A stretch of DNA of 64,000 bases from an uncultured Bacteroidales bacterium (lineage in GTDB: Bacteria; Bacteroidota; Bacteroidia; Bacteroidales; P3): assembly GCA_900315335.1 (NCBI GenBank), contig OMYR01000046.1:21620-85619 (forward strand), read 5' to 3'. Positions 9,411-18,508 of this stretch are shown one piece after another (position 1 is the first letter of the stretch; every line of letters starts with the position of its first letter). The position numbers and the translations under genes are program-made. The notes under the pieces are model-generated. The model was not told the origin of the DNA. It searched no databases and saw nothing but the letters and a program-made list of their open reading frames with translations.

Positions 9411-10103
9411 TTAACTTTGTAGAGAGAAACTAACAGGTAGGTTGAATTGTTGTCTAACTTTCTTACCTCTCTGCATAGCAGGTTGCCATTTAGGCATAGC
9501 TTTAACAACACGGATAGCCTCTTCCCCACAACCGGAACCTATATCACGAAGGATTTTAATATCTGTTATTGAACCGTCTTTCTCAACAACGAAAGTCAAA
9601 TATACACGACCTTGCGTTCCTGTCTCTCTTGCTTGCTGAGGATATTTAATATTCTTTGCCAAATATTTGTTCAACTCGCCGAAACCACCAGGGAATGATG
9701 CTTGTTGCTCAACAACTGTAAAGATTTCTGTTTCTTCTTCCTCAACAACTTCTTCGACTTGTACTTCAACGGTTGGAATGAATACATCACCATTGACATC
9801 ACTTGTCAAATTGTCAAGATTGAACTCGTTTTCTATGACTTTGTTATCTTCAACGATTTCAAACTCTGTTGTGGAAAGTTCCACTTCTTGTTTAGGAGGT
9901 TCAGGTTCGTTTTGTTGGGTCTGAATAACCATTTCCTCAACTACTACATCGGCAGTGGTCATTTGAACAGCCTCTTCTTGTTTGTCATAAGTCTTGTACT
10001 CAAAAGCAAACAATATGATAGCCAATGCTACAATCAAACCAACTTCAAGGAAAAGACCTTTCTTGTTTTCAAGATTCGCTTTTTCAGATTTCTTAGCTTC
10101 CAT
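9411..10103 (-). CDS. tonB: TonB family energy transducer
   Basis: A protein of 230 residues with one N-terminal membrane anchor (about residues 17-36), an acidic Glu/Val/Pro-rich periplasmic spacer (about 45-130), and a C-terminal TonB domain. The domain has FPGGFGELNKYLAKNIKYPQ split by the conserved YP, then GRVYLTFVVEKDGSI and the final strand RQQFNLPVSFSLQ. It transmits proton-motive force from an ExbB/ExbD complex to outer membrane receptors such as the one at 21137-23251. No exbB or exbD is adjacent. Length and layout are typical of Bacteroidota TonB proteins, several of which usually coexist in one genome. Confidence 0.9.
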   Translation of the reverse strand: MEAKKSEKANLENKKGLFLEVGLIVALAIILFAFEYKTYDKQEEAVQMTTADVVVEEMVIQTQQNEPEPPKQEVELSTTEFEIVEDNKVIENEFNLDNLTSDVNGDVFIPTVEVQVEEVVEEEETEIFTVVEQQASFPGGFGELNKYLAKNIKYPQQARETGTQGRVYLTFVVEKDGSITDIKILRDIGSGCGEEAIRVVKAMPKWQPAMQRGKKVRQQFNLPVSFSLQS

Positions 10104-10259
10104 TTTTTATCTTGTTTTTATTAAAAATCTATTAAATTTCGAGTTGCTAAATTAGTTCATTTTCTTAATATGGCAAAATTTTTCTAAAATTTTTCTTAGA
10201 ATCTTTTCGCAAGTTGTTATTTTAGAATAAAGTATAAATGTTAAAAAATTTTTGAAAAT

Positions 10260-11936
10260 TTAGTATTTGAAACTGCTGCCACCTAAAAATTCTCTCATAA
10301 TTGAGGTCGGTGGAATGGTTTGAGAAGAAATTGAAGCGAAATTATTCAAAAATTTAAGCAATCTTACCGCATCTGCATGGGCAGGTGAGTTTTGGGCGAC
10401 TCGTGTTAGCAATGGTTCGCAATAAGTCTTTAACAAACCAATCTCGTACAACAAAGAAGAATTGAACATACTGTCCGCATTTTCCTGATATGGGAAAATA
10501 TGTTTTTCTTCTCCCGCACGAACACTCGCCCAGCGCATCAATGTATCTTCTGCCGATGCTCCACGATAATTGTTATCCCTTACAATTCGCCTTATCAAGC
10601 GGTTGTCTGACGTGGATATAAGATTATATTTGTCCAATGCCACCTGTGTTAATGCTGAAACGAAAACAAAATATTTATTCTTTCTATCGATATATTTTGA
10701 CACCTCTGGATTAAGAGCATGAATGCCCTCGACAATCAAAACAGAGTTTTCGCTAAGTCTTACTTTGTTACCCGAAGGAAATTTCTCTCCTTTGATAAAA
10801 TCAAATCGTGGAAGTTCAACTTCATTTCCTTTCAAAAGTTCCTGCATCTGATTGTTGAAAAATTCCAAATCCACAGCCTCCAAACATTCAAAGTCATATT
10901 CTCCGTTCTTATCTCTTGGCGTATGCTCCCTGTTATTGAAATAATCGTCCATACTTATCTGCACGGGATTTATTCCATTAACTGCCAATTGTGTTGCTAA
11001 TCTTCGACAAGAAGTAGTCTTACCCGAAGAAGACGGTCCTGCAAGAAAAACAATCTTTATATCATCTTTCTTTTTGGTGATACAATCCGCAATCTCCGCA
11101 TATTTTTTCTCGTGAAGGGCTTCTGATATTTGAATTAATTGATTACTCTTGCCGCTTTTGACCATATCGTTAATCATGGAAACGTATGGAGCGTGCAAAA
11201 TATCTATCCAATGTTTATGCTCTTGGAATATAGAGAAAAGTTTGTCTTGATTGGTTATAACTCCTGCAACTTTATAATCTTTGTCGTTGTCTGGCATAAA
11301 TAACATCATACCTTTCTTGAAAGGCAACAAATCAAATATCTTCAAATAGCCTGTTGATAAAACCAAATTAAAGAAGAATGCGTTTATCGTTCCGTCAAGT
11401 ATATCGATATTTGTATATAATCTGCCACTGTTTTTGATTAACGAGGATTTTTCATTCATACCAACCTTTTCAAACAACTCAATAGCCTCTTCACTCAATA
11501 CTATCTTGCGTTCAAAAGGAATGTTTTTCTCAATAAGTTTCTGCATCTGGGCTTTTATCTTCTTAGTTGCAACGGTAATGTCTTCCTTGCAATTCAAAAG
11601 TTCTGTATAATAGCCGTCATTCATTGAATGCATTATTTGTAAGTCTGCATTCGGGTAAATATCCTTGACGGCTTTGTAACACAAAAACATTAAACTCAAA
11701 GCATACATTCGTTTTCCGTTGGCATCGAATATTGTCAAAAATTTTATCGTACGTGGAGAATAAATCCTATAATCCAATCTTTCAATCTTGTTATTTACTG
11801 TCGCTCCAAGAATATCTTCATCGGTTTTTATTCCCGAATATGCTATAACTTCGTGTAACGATGTGCCGGAAGGTACAAGGAATTTCGATTGAGTGTTGAT
11901 ACAATAAACTTCTATCATTTCTTTTGTTGTGTTCAT
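10260..11936 (-). CDS. Nucleoside kinase with TGS and ThrRS-like N-terminal regions (uridine kinase family)
   Basis: The protein has 558 residues. The first about 60 form a TGS-like domain (MIEVYCINTQSKFLVPSGTS), followed by a region like the second additional domain of threonyl-tRNA synthetase (Met-His-Ser at 102-104 where that family has a metal-binding histidine). A C-terminal uridine-kinase-like P-loop domain carries GPSSSGKTT at 300-308, the MDDYF motif, and a later VEGIHALNPE. This fusion is widespread in Bacteroidota and Clostridia and is annotated as uridine kinase or nucleoside kinase; the natural substrate is not settled by sequence. The start could be Met1 or Met7. Confidence 0.85.
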   Translation of the reverse strand: MNTTKEMIEVYCINTQSKFLVPSGTSLHEVIAYSGIKTDEDILGATVNNKIERLDYRIYSPRTIKFLTIFDANGKRMYALSLMFLCYKAVKDIYPNADLQIMHSMNDGYYTELLNCKEDITVATKKIKAQMQKLIEKNIPFERKIVLSEEAIELFEKVGMNEKSSLIKNSGRLYTNIDILDGTINAFFFNLVLSTGYLKIFDLLPFKKGMMLFMPDNDKDYKVAGVITNQDKLFSIFQEHKHWIDILHAPYVSMINDMVKSGKSNQLIQISEALHEKKYAEIADCITKKKDDIKIVFLAGPSSSGKTTSCRRLATQLAVNGINPVQISMDDYFNNREHTPRDKNGEYDFECLEAVDLEFFNNQMQELLKGNEVELPRFDFIKGEKFPSGNKVRLSENSVLIVEGIHALNPEVSKYIDRKNKYFVFVSALTQVALDKYNLISTSDNRLIRRIVRDNNYRGASAEDTLMRWASVRAGEEKHIFPYQENADSMFNSSLLYEIGLLKTYCEPLLTRVAQNSPAHADAVRLLKFLNNFASISSQTIPPTSIMREFLGGSSFKY

Positions 11937-11981
11937 CTTTGTAGTGTTTTATGTTTTTTCCTTATTATATGTTGTATTTCT

Positions 11982-12782
11982 TTATATCGTTTTTTTCTCG
12001 TCTTTTATTGTGTCTTCTTTCAAGAAAGTTTTTTTGTTTTCGTAGAATTTATTGTCTTTAACCCTTTGATAACTTTCCATTCCGATTGTTTCTCTTATGA
12101 CAACGCTTGCTGTTGTCAAACCAAAGATAGGTGGCATATAAGATATGGTGCCTATCGTTGTGCGTTTGTTTTCGGATTTCTCTTCAACGACACATTCTTT
12201 GGAAACCTTTTCGGGAGAAAACACGGCAATGATGCCTTCATAAATTCCTTGTTTGTGTAACAATTTGCGAATGGAATGTGCAAGCGGACATTGAAATGTT
12301 TGACTTATGTCTGTAATCTTTATCATCGAGGGGTCGAACTTACCTCCGCTTCCCATAGACGATACAACCCTGATTCCCCTACGATAACAATGAACAAGCA
12401 GGAATACTTTCGGAGAAAGAGTATCTATTGCGTCTATTACCCAATCAGGGGAATATTTATCCAATAGTTCAGGCATACGCTCATCTCGTACATATTCGTT
12501 TATGGCGATAATTTCGCACTTTGGGTTAATATCCCTCAAACGCTCCTGCATTAAAATGGCTTTGCTTTTGCCTATTGTCGAATTTAAGGCTATTAATTGG
12601 CGATTGATATTGCTTTGCGAAACGGTATCTCCGTCAAAAATAATTACTTTTTCAACACCGGCCCTCACTATCGCTTCCGCTGCGAAAGCCCCGACACCTC
12701 CAAGTCCTGCAATCATCACGCAAGTCTTTCTTATCTTGGATAATCTCTCTTCTCCCAATAGCAATAAAGTTCTTTCTAACAT
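11982..12782 (-). CDS. tcdA: tRNA threonylcarbamoyladenosine dehydratase
   Basis: I place the start at 12782 (MLERTLLLLGEERL), giving 266 residues. An upstream in-frame ATG at 12809 lies inside a TATCTTTG promoter box, and AAGGAG stands eight bases before the chosen ATG. The ThiF/E1-like fold shows the ATP-binding GLGGVGAFAAEAIVRAG, FDGDTVSQSNINRQ, and the crossover region with IDTLSPK. TcdA dehydrates t6A at position 37 of ANN-decoding tRNAs to the cyclic form using ATP. Family members are about 260-270 residues, which agrees with this start. It is probably monocistronic. Confidence 0.9.
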   Translation of the reverse strand: MLERTLLLLGEERLSKIRKTCVMIAGLGGVGAFAAEAIVRAGVEKVIIFDGDTVSQSNINRQLIALNSTIGKSKAILMQERLRDINPKCEIIAINEYVRDERMPELLDKYSPDWVIDAIDTLSPKVFLLVHCYRRGIRVVSSMGSGGKFDPSMIKITDISQTFQCPLAHSIRKLLHKQGIYEGIIAVFSPEKVSKECVVEEKSENKRTTIGTISYMPPIFGLTTASVVIRETIGMESYQRVKDNKFYENKKTFLKEDTIKDEKKTI

Positions 12783-12806
12783 AATTCTCCTTTTGATAAC
12801 CGCCTG

Positions 12807-12834
12807 CAAAGATAAACAAAATATTCAATACAAA
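12807..12834 (-). promoter_or_regulatory. Promoter of tcdA
   Basis: On the minus strand TTTG (12831-12834) and TATCTTTG (12807-12814) are separated by 16 bases. The predicted transcription start near 12800 requires the downstream ATG at 12782. Confidence 0.65.
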
Positions 12835-12863
12835 TTGTGTTTTGGTCTTTCAATAAAATTGTT

Positions 12864-13031
12864 CTTAAATATTGATTTTCTAGTCTCTCATACCGATTTA
12901 TTAATCACTCACACTAATCAAATAGTGTTTAACACTAATTTATTGATCACTCACATTAATTTTTCAGTTACTCACATTAAAATTTTACTTACTGATATTA
13001 TTTCATTAATTGATGACACCATTAAAATAAA
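12864..13031 (+). repeat. Longest 21-bp-period repeat array (8 units)
   Basis: Eight units follow one another with no indel, at 12864, 12885, 12906, 12927, 12948, 12969, 12990 and 13011. Cores include CACTCACACTAA, GTTTAACACTAA, CACTCACATTAA and TACTCACATTAA, each with a following AT-rich nonamer. A 15-bp palindrome with a one-base centre, TAGTGTT-T-AACACTA, spans the junction of units 3 and 4. The array fills most of the gap between the divergent tcdA and DUF6427 genes. Confidence 0.88.
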
Positions 13032-13117
13032 AACTCAAATTTTTCGTTTGTGTTGTATCTTTTTTTAATTTGATACGTAAAAAGTCGGAAGTTTATGTAA
13101 TTAAAAAATTGTAGGTA

Positions 13118-14101
13118 ATGATTATATCGATTTTTAAGAAGAATTATTTCTTTCAGTTAGTATTGCTTGTAGTTCTGCCTTTGATATTATGGCTTCCTGC
13201 GTTTATAAATCCGCCGCAAATAATCACATTGGGGGCAATGGATATGCCGTTGTACAACGCAATGGCATCGGGGTTGTCGCCGTATAGGGAATTATGCACG
13301 ATTTTGGCATTTGTTATAATGGCACTCGGTGCATTGGCTTTGAATTATATATTCGTCTATTACGAATTGACACGAAAAAATTCATATTTCCCAGCCTTTG
13401 TTTATATGTTGTTATTCAGCTGTGATTACAGACTTATGACTATCAGCAGCGTTTTATTTGCCAATACAATAATGATTGTAGCCATAAAAATGTTTTTACA
13501 GTGCTACAACAAAAACGAAGGATTGGATCAAATTTTCTTAACAGCCTTTCTCGGGGCATTATCATCGCTGTTTTTCGCTCCATACATACTGTTTATGATA
13601 TGGATTTGGGTTGGATTGTTAAACTTCAAAATATATAAATGGAGACCAATCATAGTGAGTATTTTAGGTATGATTTTACCGTATCTTATACTTATGATTA
13701 TTTATTATCTTGAAAATCGGTTGGATTTGGTAATATCGTTTTTCCCTCAGCACTTTGCTGTGATACCGGATACCAATGTTATGACGCAACCTATACAGGT
13801 TGTTTATATGGCATATATGCTGATTTTGGTTGTGGCTGCCGTTTATTTTGTTTTGAATTACAAGAACAATCAAAAGCTATCGGTTAGAAAGAGAATATCG
13901 ACAATGGTATTGTTACTTGTTTTCTCGCTTCTGCCGTTTGCATATTGTTTGGCAACGCCTGTAATGAGTTTGGTTTTTGCTCCTTCGGTGGCGTTCGTGC
14001 TTACGATATTTTTCTTTTCCATTAAAAGGGAGCTTTATTCGACGCTGTTTTTCAGTGTGTGGTTGGTATTGACAATAGCGAAAATATATATTAATTACTA
14101 A
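13118..14101 (+). CDS. DUF6427-family multi-pass membrane protein
   Basis: The 327-residue protein is almost entirely hydrophobic, with about nine or ten predicted transmembrane helices separated by short polar loops. The N-terminus (FFQLVLLVVLPLILWLP) and the charge pattern match a Bacteroidota membrane family known as DUF6427. Its function is unknown. The M13 peptidase gene begins 26 bp downstream on the same strand, so the two may be cotranscribed. Confidence 0.72.
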   Translation: MIISIFKKNYFFQLVLLVVLPLILWLPAFINPPQIITLGAMDMPLYNAMASGLSPYRELCTILAFVIMALGALALNYIFVYYELTRKNSYFPAFVYMLLFSCDYRLMTISSVLFANTIMIVAIKMFLQCYNKNEGLDQIFLTAFLGALSSLFFAPYILFMIWIWVGLLNFKIYKWRPIIVSILGMILPYLILMIIYYLENRLDLVISFFPQHFAVIPDTNVMTQPIQVVYMAYMLILVVAAVYFVLNYKNNQKLSVRKRISTMVLLLVFSLLPFAYCLATPVMSLVFAPSVAFVLTIFFFSIKRELYSTLFFSVWLVLTIAKIYINY

Positions 14102-14126
14102 TAACTAATAAAAAACATAAGAAACA

Positions 14127-16166
14127 ATGAAAGTTAGAAAAATGATTCCGATGATGTTGTTCGCAAGTTTAGCTACTTGTGGATTTGCTCAAAGCGGATT
14201 GAAATCTGGCATCTATTTGGAGAATTTGAATCAGAGTGTAAAACCTGCTGAGGACTTCTATGAATTTGCTTGTGGCGGTTGGATGAAAAACAATCCGTTA
14301 CCTGCTGCATATTCTCGTTTCGGTTCTTTTGACCAATTGGCAAAGGATAACAGCGAACGTTTGAACACTATATTGAATGACTTGTTGCAAAAGACATACG
14401 CTAACGGTACAACGGAAAGAAAACTATCCGATTTGTACAAAATGGCTATGGATTCAACACGTAGAAACGCAGAAGGAGTAAATCCTGTTATGCCTACAAT
14501 AAAAGCCTTAGAGGCTTGTAAGACTAATGCAGACTTGTTCGCATGGGAACTAAAACAAGCAGATTGGGGTAATCAGGAATTTATGTATATGGGCTTCAAT
14601 GCCGATGAGAAAGATTCCAAAAACAATATTTTAAATATCTATCAAGGCGGTATTACATTGGGACAAAAAGAATATTATTTGGATAACGATGCTCCAACAA
14701 CCGCTATACGTGAAGCATACAAAAAACATATAGTTCGTATGTTCAAACTTTTCGGCTTTAAAGAGAAAGAAGCCAAAAAGAAAATGCAATACGTAATGAA
14801 AGTTGAAACGGCTTTGGCAAAGATTTCTTTATCTCAGACTGAACTAAGAGATGTTGAGAAGAATTATAACAAGATGACTTTGGCTGAATTTGAAAAGAAT
14901 TATCCTAACGTTCAATTAACAAAACGTATGAACGCAATGGGTGTCGATTCAAAATATTTTCAGACAATGGTAGTCGGTCAGCCTTCATTCGTTAAGGGTG
15001 CTGACGCTGTAATAGCTTCTTTGAAGCCTGAGGAATATAAGGCTTACTTGGAATGGGACGTTATTACATCTGCTGCATCTTATCTTTCAGATGAAATAGC
15101 AGAAGCCAACTTTGATTTCTTCGGAAAAACATTGTCGGGAAGCAAGGAAATGCAACCTCGTTGGAGAAGATGCACATCACAAGTTGAAAGACAAATGGGT
15201 GAAGCCTTAGGTAAGATGTATGCAGAGAGATATTTCCCTGAGTCTTCTAAGAAACGTATGGAGAAATTGGTTAAAAACTTACAAATAGCCTTAGCACAGA
15301 GAATAAAAGAACAGGATTGGATGACACCTGAAACAAAAATCGCTGCTTTGGAAAAACTTATGACGTTCTATGTTAAGATAGGTTATCCCGATACTTGGAC
15401 TGATATGAGCGGATTGAATATCGATCCATCAAAATCTTATTACGAGAATATTCGTGAATGCGGACGTTTTTGGTCAAAAGACAATTTGGCTAAGAAAGCC
15501 GGCAAACCTGTTGATAAAGACGAGTGGCAGATGTATCCTCAAACGGTTAATGCTTATTACAATCCTACAACGAATGAGATTTGTTTCCCTGCCGGTATAT
15601 TACAATATCCTTTCTTTGACCCTGAGGCTGACGATGCGTTTAACTACGGAGCAATAGGTGTTGTTATCGGACACGAGATGACTCACGGCTTTGATGACCA
15701 AGGCTCACACTATGACAAGGACGGTAATATGTCTGATTGGTGGGCTGCTTCTGATGTTGAGAAATTCAAAAAATTGACATCAGTGTATGTTGATTTCTTC
15801 TCAAAGATTAAAGTTTTACCTGACTTGAATGCAAACGGTAATTTGACATTGGGCGAAAACTTGGCAGACCACGGCGGATTGCAAGTGGCATGGTATGCTT
15901 ACAAAAACGCAACAGAAGGTAAGACTTTGCCGGTTATTGACGGATTTACGGCTGACCAACGTTTCTTCTTGGCATACGCAGGCGTTTGGGCATCTAATAT
16001 TACCGAGCAAGCAATACGTACTCAAACGAAATCCGACCCTCACTCTTTGGGCAGATGGAGAGTAAATGGTGCATTGCCTCACGTTGATATGTGGTACGAA
16101 GCATTCAACGTAAAACCATCTGATAAAATGTACATCGCACCGTCAGAGCGTTTGAAATTGTGGTAA
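14127..16166 (+). CDS. M13 family zinc metallopeptidase (neprilysin/PepO-like)
   Basis: This protein of 679 residues has a signal peptide (about 1-22). The M13 N-terminal domain (YEFACGGWMKNN) is followed by the catalytic domain with substrate-binding NAYYNP (475-480), zinc site HEMTH (His516, Glu517, His520) and ENLAD (Glu577, Asp581). It ends with the family's C-terminal HSLGRWRVNG region and a terminal tryptophan. All catalytic residues are present, so it should be an active periplasmic or secreted oligopeptidase cleaving on the amino side of hydrophobic residues. There is no lipobox or sorting tail. Confidence 0.95.
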   Translation: MKVRKMIPMMLFASLATCGFAQSGLKSGIYLENLNQSVKPAEDFYEFACGGWMKNNPLPAAYSRFGSFDQLAKDNSERLNTILNDLLQKTYANGTTERKLSDLYKMAMDSTRRNAEGVNPVMPTIKALEACKTNADLFAWELKQADWGNQEFMYMGFNADEKDSKNNILNIYQGGITLGQKEYYLDNDAPTTAIREAYKKHIVRMFKLFGFKEKEAKKKMQYVMKVETALAKISLSQTELRDVEKNYNKMTLAEFEKNYPNVQLTKRMNAMGVDSKYFQTMVVGQPSFVKGADAVIASLKPEEYKAYLEWDVITSAASYLSDEIAEANFDFFGKTLSGSKEMQPRWRRCTSQVERQMGEALGKMYAERYFPESSKKRMEKLVKNLQIALAQRIKEQDWMTPETKIAALEKLMTFYVKIGYPDTWTDMSGLNIDPSKSYYENIRECGRFWSKDNLAKKAGKPVDKDEWQMYPQTVNAYYNPTTNEICFPAGILQYPFFDPEADDAFNYGAIGVVIGHEMTHGFDDQGSHYDKDGNMSDWWAASDVEKFKKLTSVYVDFFSKIKVLPDLNANGNLTLGENLADHGGLQVAWYAYKNATEGKTLPVIDGFTADQRFFLAYAGVWASNITEQAIRTQTKSDPHSLGRWRVNGALPHVDMWYEAFNVKPSDKMYIAPSERLKLW

Positions 16167-16237
16167 GATACTGATGTTTGGGTGATATGATTGATTTAAT
16201 CGTATCGTTCAAACATTTTTATGAATAATAAATTTAC

Positions 16238-16274
16238 GAAAGGATTTTTTGATATTGTGTCAAGAAATCCTTTC
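16238..16274 (+). terminator. Hairpin, probable terminator of the M13 peptidase gene
   Basis: The arms GAAAGGATTTTTTG (16238-16251) and CAAGAAATCCTTTC (16261-16274) form 14 pairs, one of them G-U, with a 9-base loop. The U-run after it is short (ATTGTTTT), so it may also be a processing or stability element. Confidence 0.55.
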
Positions 16275-16330
16275 ATTGTTTTATGCAAATCAGAAGTGAA
16301 AATTGCCTTATCACTACCCCTGAAAATGAT

Positions 16331-16414
16331 ATGTGATATTATGAAATTAATGTTTAATACTAATTTTCTAATATTTAATACTAATTTTTTAGTGTTAAAC
16401 ACTAATTTCGTAGA
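16331..16414 (+). repeat. 21-bp-period repeat array (4 units) with a perfect 17-bp palindrome
   Basis: Units start at 16331, 16352, 16373 and 16394 with cores ATGTGATATTAT, GTTTAATACTAA, ATTTAATACTAA and GTTAAACACTAA. TTAGTGTT-A-AACACTAA at 16389-16405 is a perfect inverted repeat with a one-base centre. The array lies in the 392-bp gap between convergent genes. Confidence 0.88.
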
Positions 16415-16482
16415 ATTGTAAGTTGCTTTTCTGATATTTAGATGAGGTATTTTGAGATGATAAACCCTTTTTTCCGGATTAC

Positions 16483-16524
16483 TATAAAAAATAACAGACC
16501 GAAATAAAGGAAATCGGTCTGTTA
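16483..16524 (-). terminator. Intrinsic terminator of the carboxyltransferase/biotin-carrier unit
   Basis: TCGGTCTGTTA (16514-16524) pairs perfectly with TAACAGACCGA (16492-16502) and is followed on the minus strand by a U-rich run. Confidence 0.9.
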
Positions 16525-16558
16525 CTTATATAAAACTCTTTATATATTCTTAAAAAGT

Positions 16559-16828
16559 TTAATCAGCAGGAGTAATATTTATCAAGACATCGTTTTTAGA
16601 AACGGCTTGACCCTTTTTTACGTTAATCTTTTCCACAACTCCATCGATATTTGCGCAAATATTGTTATCCATTTTCATTGCGTGCAAAGATAATAAGGCA
16701 TCGCCTTTCTTTACTTTCTGCCCTTTTTTAACAAATATGTCCATAATGTTTCCCGGAATAAAAGCATAGACTTCTCCCGGTTCAACTTGGATATATAATT
16801 GTCTGTAATGTTTTCTTTCTTCTGGCAT
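16559..16828 (-). CDS. Minimal biotin carboxyl carrier protein
   Basis: This is a biotinyl/lipoyl domain protein of only 89 residues. The biotin-accepting lysine is Lys52 in HAMKM, where most carriers have EAMKM; GDALLSL before it and GVVEKINVKKGQAV after it are the two halves of the hammerhead fold. Biotin carriers of decarboxylases usually carry an Ala/Pro-rich linker of 40 or more residues, which is missing here. The gene starts 20 bp after the carboxyltransferase gene, so it should be the carrier subunit of the same enzyme. Confidence 0.9.
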   Translation of the reverse strand: MPEERKHYRQLYIQVEPGEVYAFIPGNIMDIFVKKGQKVKKGDALLSLHAMKMDNNICANIDGVVEKINVKKGQAVSKNDVLINITPAD

Positions 16829-16848
16829 TTCTTTTTCTCCTTATAATT

Positions 16849-18396
16849 TTAGAATGGTGGTAGTCCGTGTTTTTTGAACGGAGTATCCTGTTTTTTGTTC
16901 TCGGTCATTTTCAATGCATGCTCGATATATTTACGAGTTTCGTTAGGTTGGATAACGCTATCCACGTATCCGTAAGATGCCGCAACGTATGGATTTGCGA
17001 ACTTCTGACGATATTCATCAATCTTCTCTTTACGCATTTTTTCAGGGTCAGACGCTTCTTTTATTTCCTTGCGGAAAATAATGTTTGCCGCACCTTCCGG
17101 TCCCATAACTGCTATTTCGGCAGTCGGCCAAGCGAATACGAAATCTGCTTTTAGGTGAGAAGAACACATTGCGATATATCCGCCACCGTATGCCTTACGC
17201 AAAATAACTGTAATCTTAGGAACGGTTGCTTCCGAGAATGCATAAAGAATTTTCGCTCCGTGACGGATAACTCCCGCATGCTCTTGGTCTATGCCAGGCA
17301 AGTATCCCGGTAAATCAACCAAGGTAACAATAGGAATATTGAACGCATCACAAAAACGAATAAACCTTGCGGCTTTGTCCGAAGAGTTGCAATCCAAAAC
17401 ACCGGCCATAGCAATAGGATTGTTAGCAACAAAGCCTATTGTTTCTCCCTCAATACGACCGAAACCTATCGTGATATTCGGAGCGAAGAACTCTTGAATT
17501 TCAAGAAATTCGCTGTTGTCAGTTATACATTTGATAATATTTCTGACATCGTATGGTTGAGCAGGATTGCTTGGGAAAGAAGCATTGATTTTGAAATCTT
17601 TTGTGTTTGGTTTTTTGGATTCGAATTTGTCTGCTTTCTTTTCGTTGTTCCAAGGAATGTAAGTGAATAAGTCTTGAATTTGTTTGAAGCATTCTTGTTC
17701 GCTTTCGGCAAAGAAATGTGCATTACCGCTTATTTCGGCATGTACTCTTGCTCCACCCAAATCTTCTTTGTCTATCTCTTCTCCAAGAACCGTTTTGATA
17801 ACGTCCGGACCTGTGATAAACATATTGGATATTTTATCCACAACGAACACAAAATCTGTAAGGGCAGGGGAATAAACCGCACCGCCTGCACAAGGTCCAA
17901 GTATAACGCTTATCTGTGGAATAACGCCTGATGCCATTGTGTTACGATAGAATATTTCTCCGTAACCTGCCAAAGCATTTACACCTTCTTGAATACGCGC
18001 TCCGCCCGAATCATTAATACCTATGATAGGGGTACGCATAGCCATGGCGTGATCCATAATCTTACAGATTTTCTTTGCGTGCATATAACCCAAAGAACCT
18101 CCTGAGACAGTAAAATCTTGTGCATATATACAAACGGGGTGTCCGCTTATGGTTCCGGTACCTGTTACAACACCGTCGGCAGGTAAGATTTTTTTATCCA
18201 TATCAAAATCTCTACCTGAGTGCTGTATAAATAAATCGTACTCGTGGAAAGAATCCTTATCCAACAAAGCAAGTATTCGCTCTCTGGCAGTAAGTTTTCC
18301 TGCGGCTTTTTGTTTCTCGACGGCCTTATCTCCACCGCCTTGCAACGCAGCCTGCATTCTTTCCTTTAATTCTTTAGTTTTGCTGTTTATTGACAT
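16849..18396 (-). CDS. mmdA: Acyl-CoA carboxyltransferase (methylmalonyl-CoA decarboxylase alpha / propionyl-CoA carboxylase beta)
   Basis: The protein has 515 residues and two crotonase-like carboxyltransferase halves. Visible motifs are TARERI, the acyl-CoA pocket GGSLGYMHAKKICKIMD, GGARIQEGVNALAGYGEIF, and in the second half DLPGYLPGIDQEHAGVIRHGAKILYA split by PG and GKAYGGGYIAM-like residues. It moves a carboxyl group between biotin and propionyl- or methylmalonyl-CoA. In Bacteroidales this reaction belongs to the succinate-propionate route. The biotin carrier is next in the operon. Neither biotin carboxylase nor sodium-pump subunits are nearby, so carboxylase versus decarboxylase roles cannot be separated here. 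A TAACTTTG box at 18439-18446 lies just upstream. Confidence 0.88.
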   Translation of the reverse strand: MSINSKTKELKERMQAALQGGGDKAVEKQKAAGKLTARERILALLDKDSFHEYDLFIQHSGRDFDMDKKILPADGVVTGTGTISGHPVCIYAQDFTVSGGSLGYMHAKKICKIMDHAMAMRTPIIGINDSGGARIQEGVNALAGYGEIFYRNTMASGVIPQISVILGPCAGGAVYSPALTDFVFVVDKISNMFITGPDVIKTVLGEEIDKEDLGGARVHAEISGNAHFFAESEQECFKQIQDLFTYIPWNNEKKADKFESKKPNTKDFKINASFPSNPAQPYDVRNIIKCITDNSEFLEIQEFFAPNITIGFGRIEGETIGFVANNPIAMAGVLDCNSSDKAARFIRFCDAFNIPIVTLVDLPGYLPGIDQEHAGVIRHGAKILYAFSEATVPKITVILRKAYGGGYIAMCSSHLKADFVFAWPTAEIAVMGPEGAANIIFRKEIKEASDPEKMRKEKIDEYRQKFANPYVAASYGYVDSVIQPNETRKYIEHALKMTENKKQDTPFKKHGLPPF

Positions 18397-18508
18397 AATC
18401 TTTGAAATTTAAATCAACAAATTTTGTTTTTCGGCTTGCAAAGTTACAATAAAAAACGTTTGTAGAATGTTTTTATATGCAAAAAACGTCATTTTCATTG
18501 AATAAGCA

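Noticed and set aside
12783..12809. Longer tcdA start (MQAVIKRR)
   Set aside because: The extension begins inside a TATCTTTG promoter box, while a ribosome-binding-like AAGGAG precedes the ATG at 12782.
12864..13031. CRISPR array
   Set aside because: The unit is only 21 bp, there are no unique spacers between conserved repeats, every unit is diverged, and no cas genes are in the window.
16196..16402. Minus-strand ORF rich in Leu, Asn and Ile with heptapeptide periodicity
   Set aside because: This is the translation of the array at 16331-16414 and of the adjacent hairpin. No promoter, and no similarity beyond the repeat.
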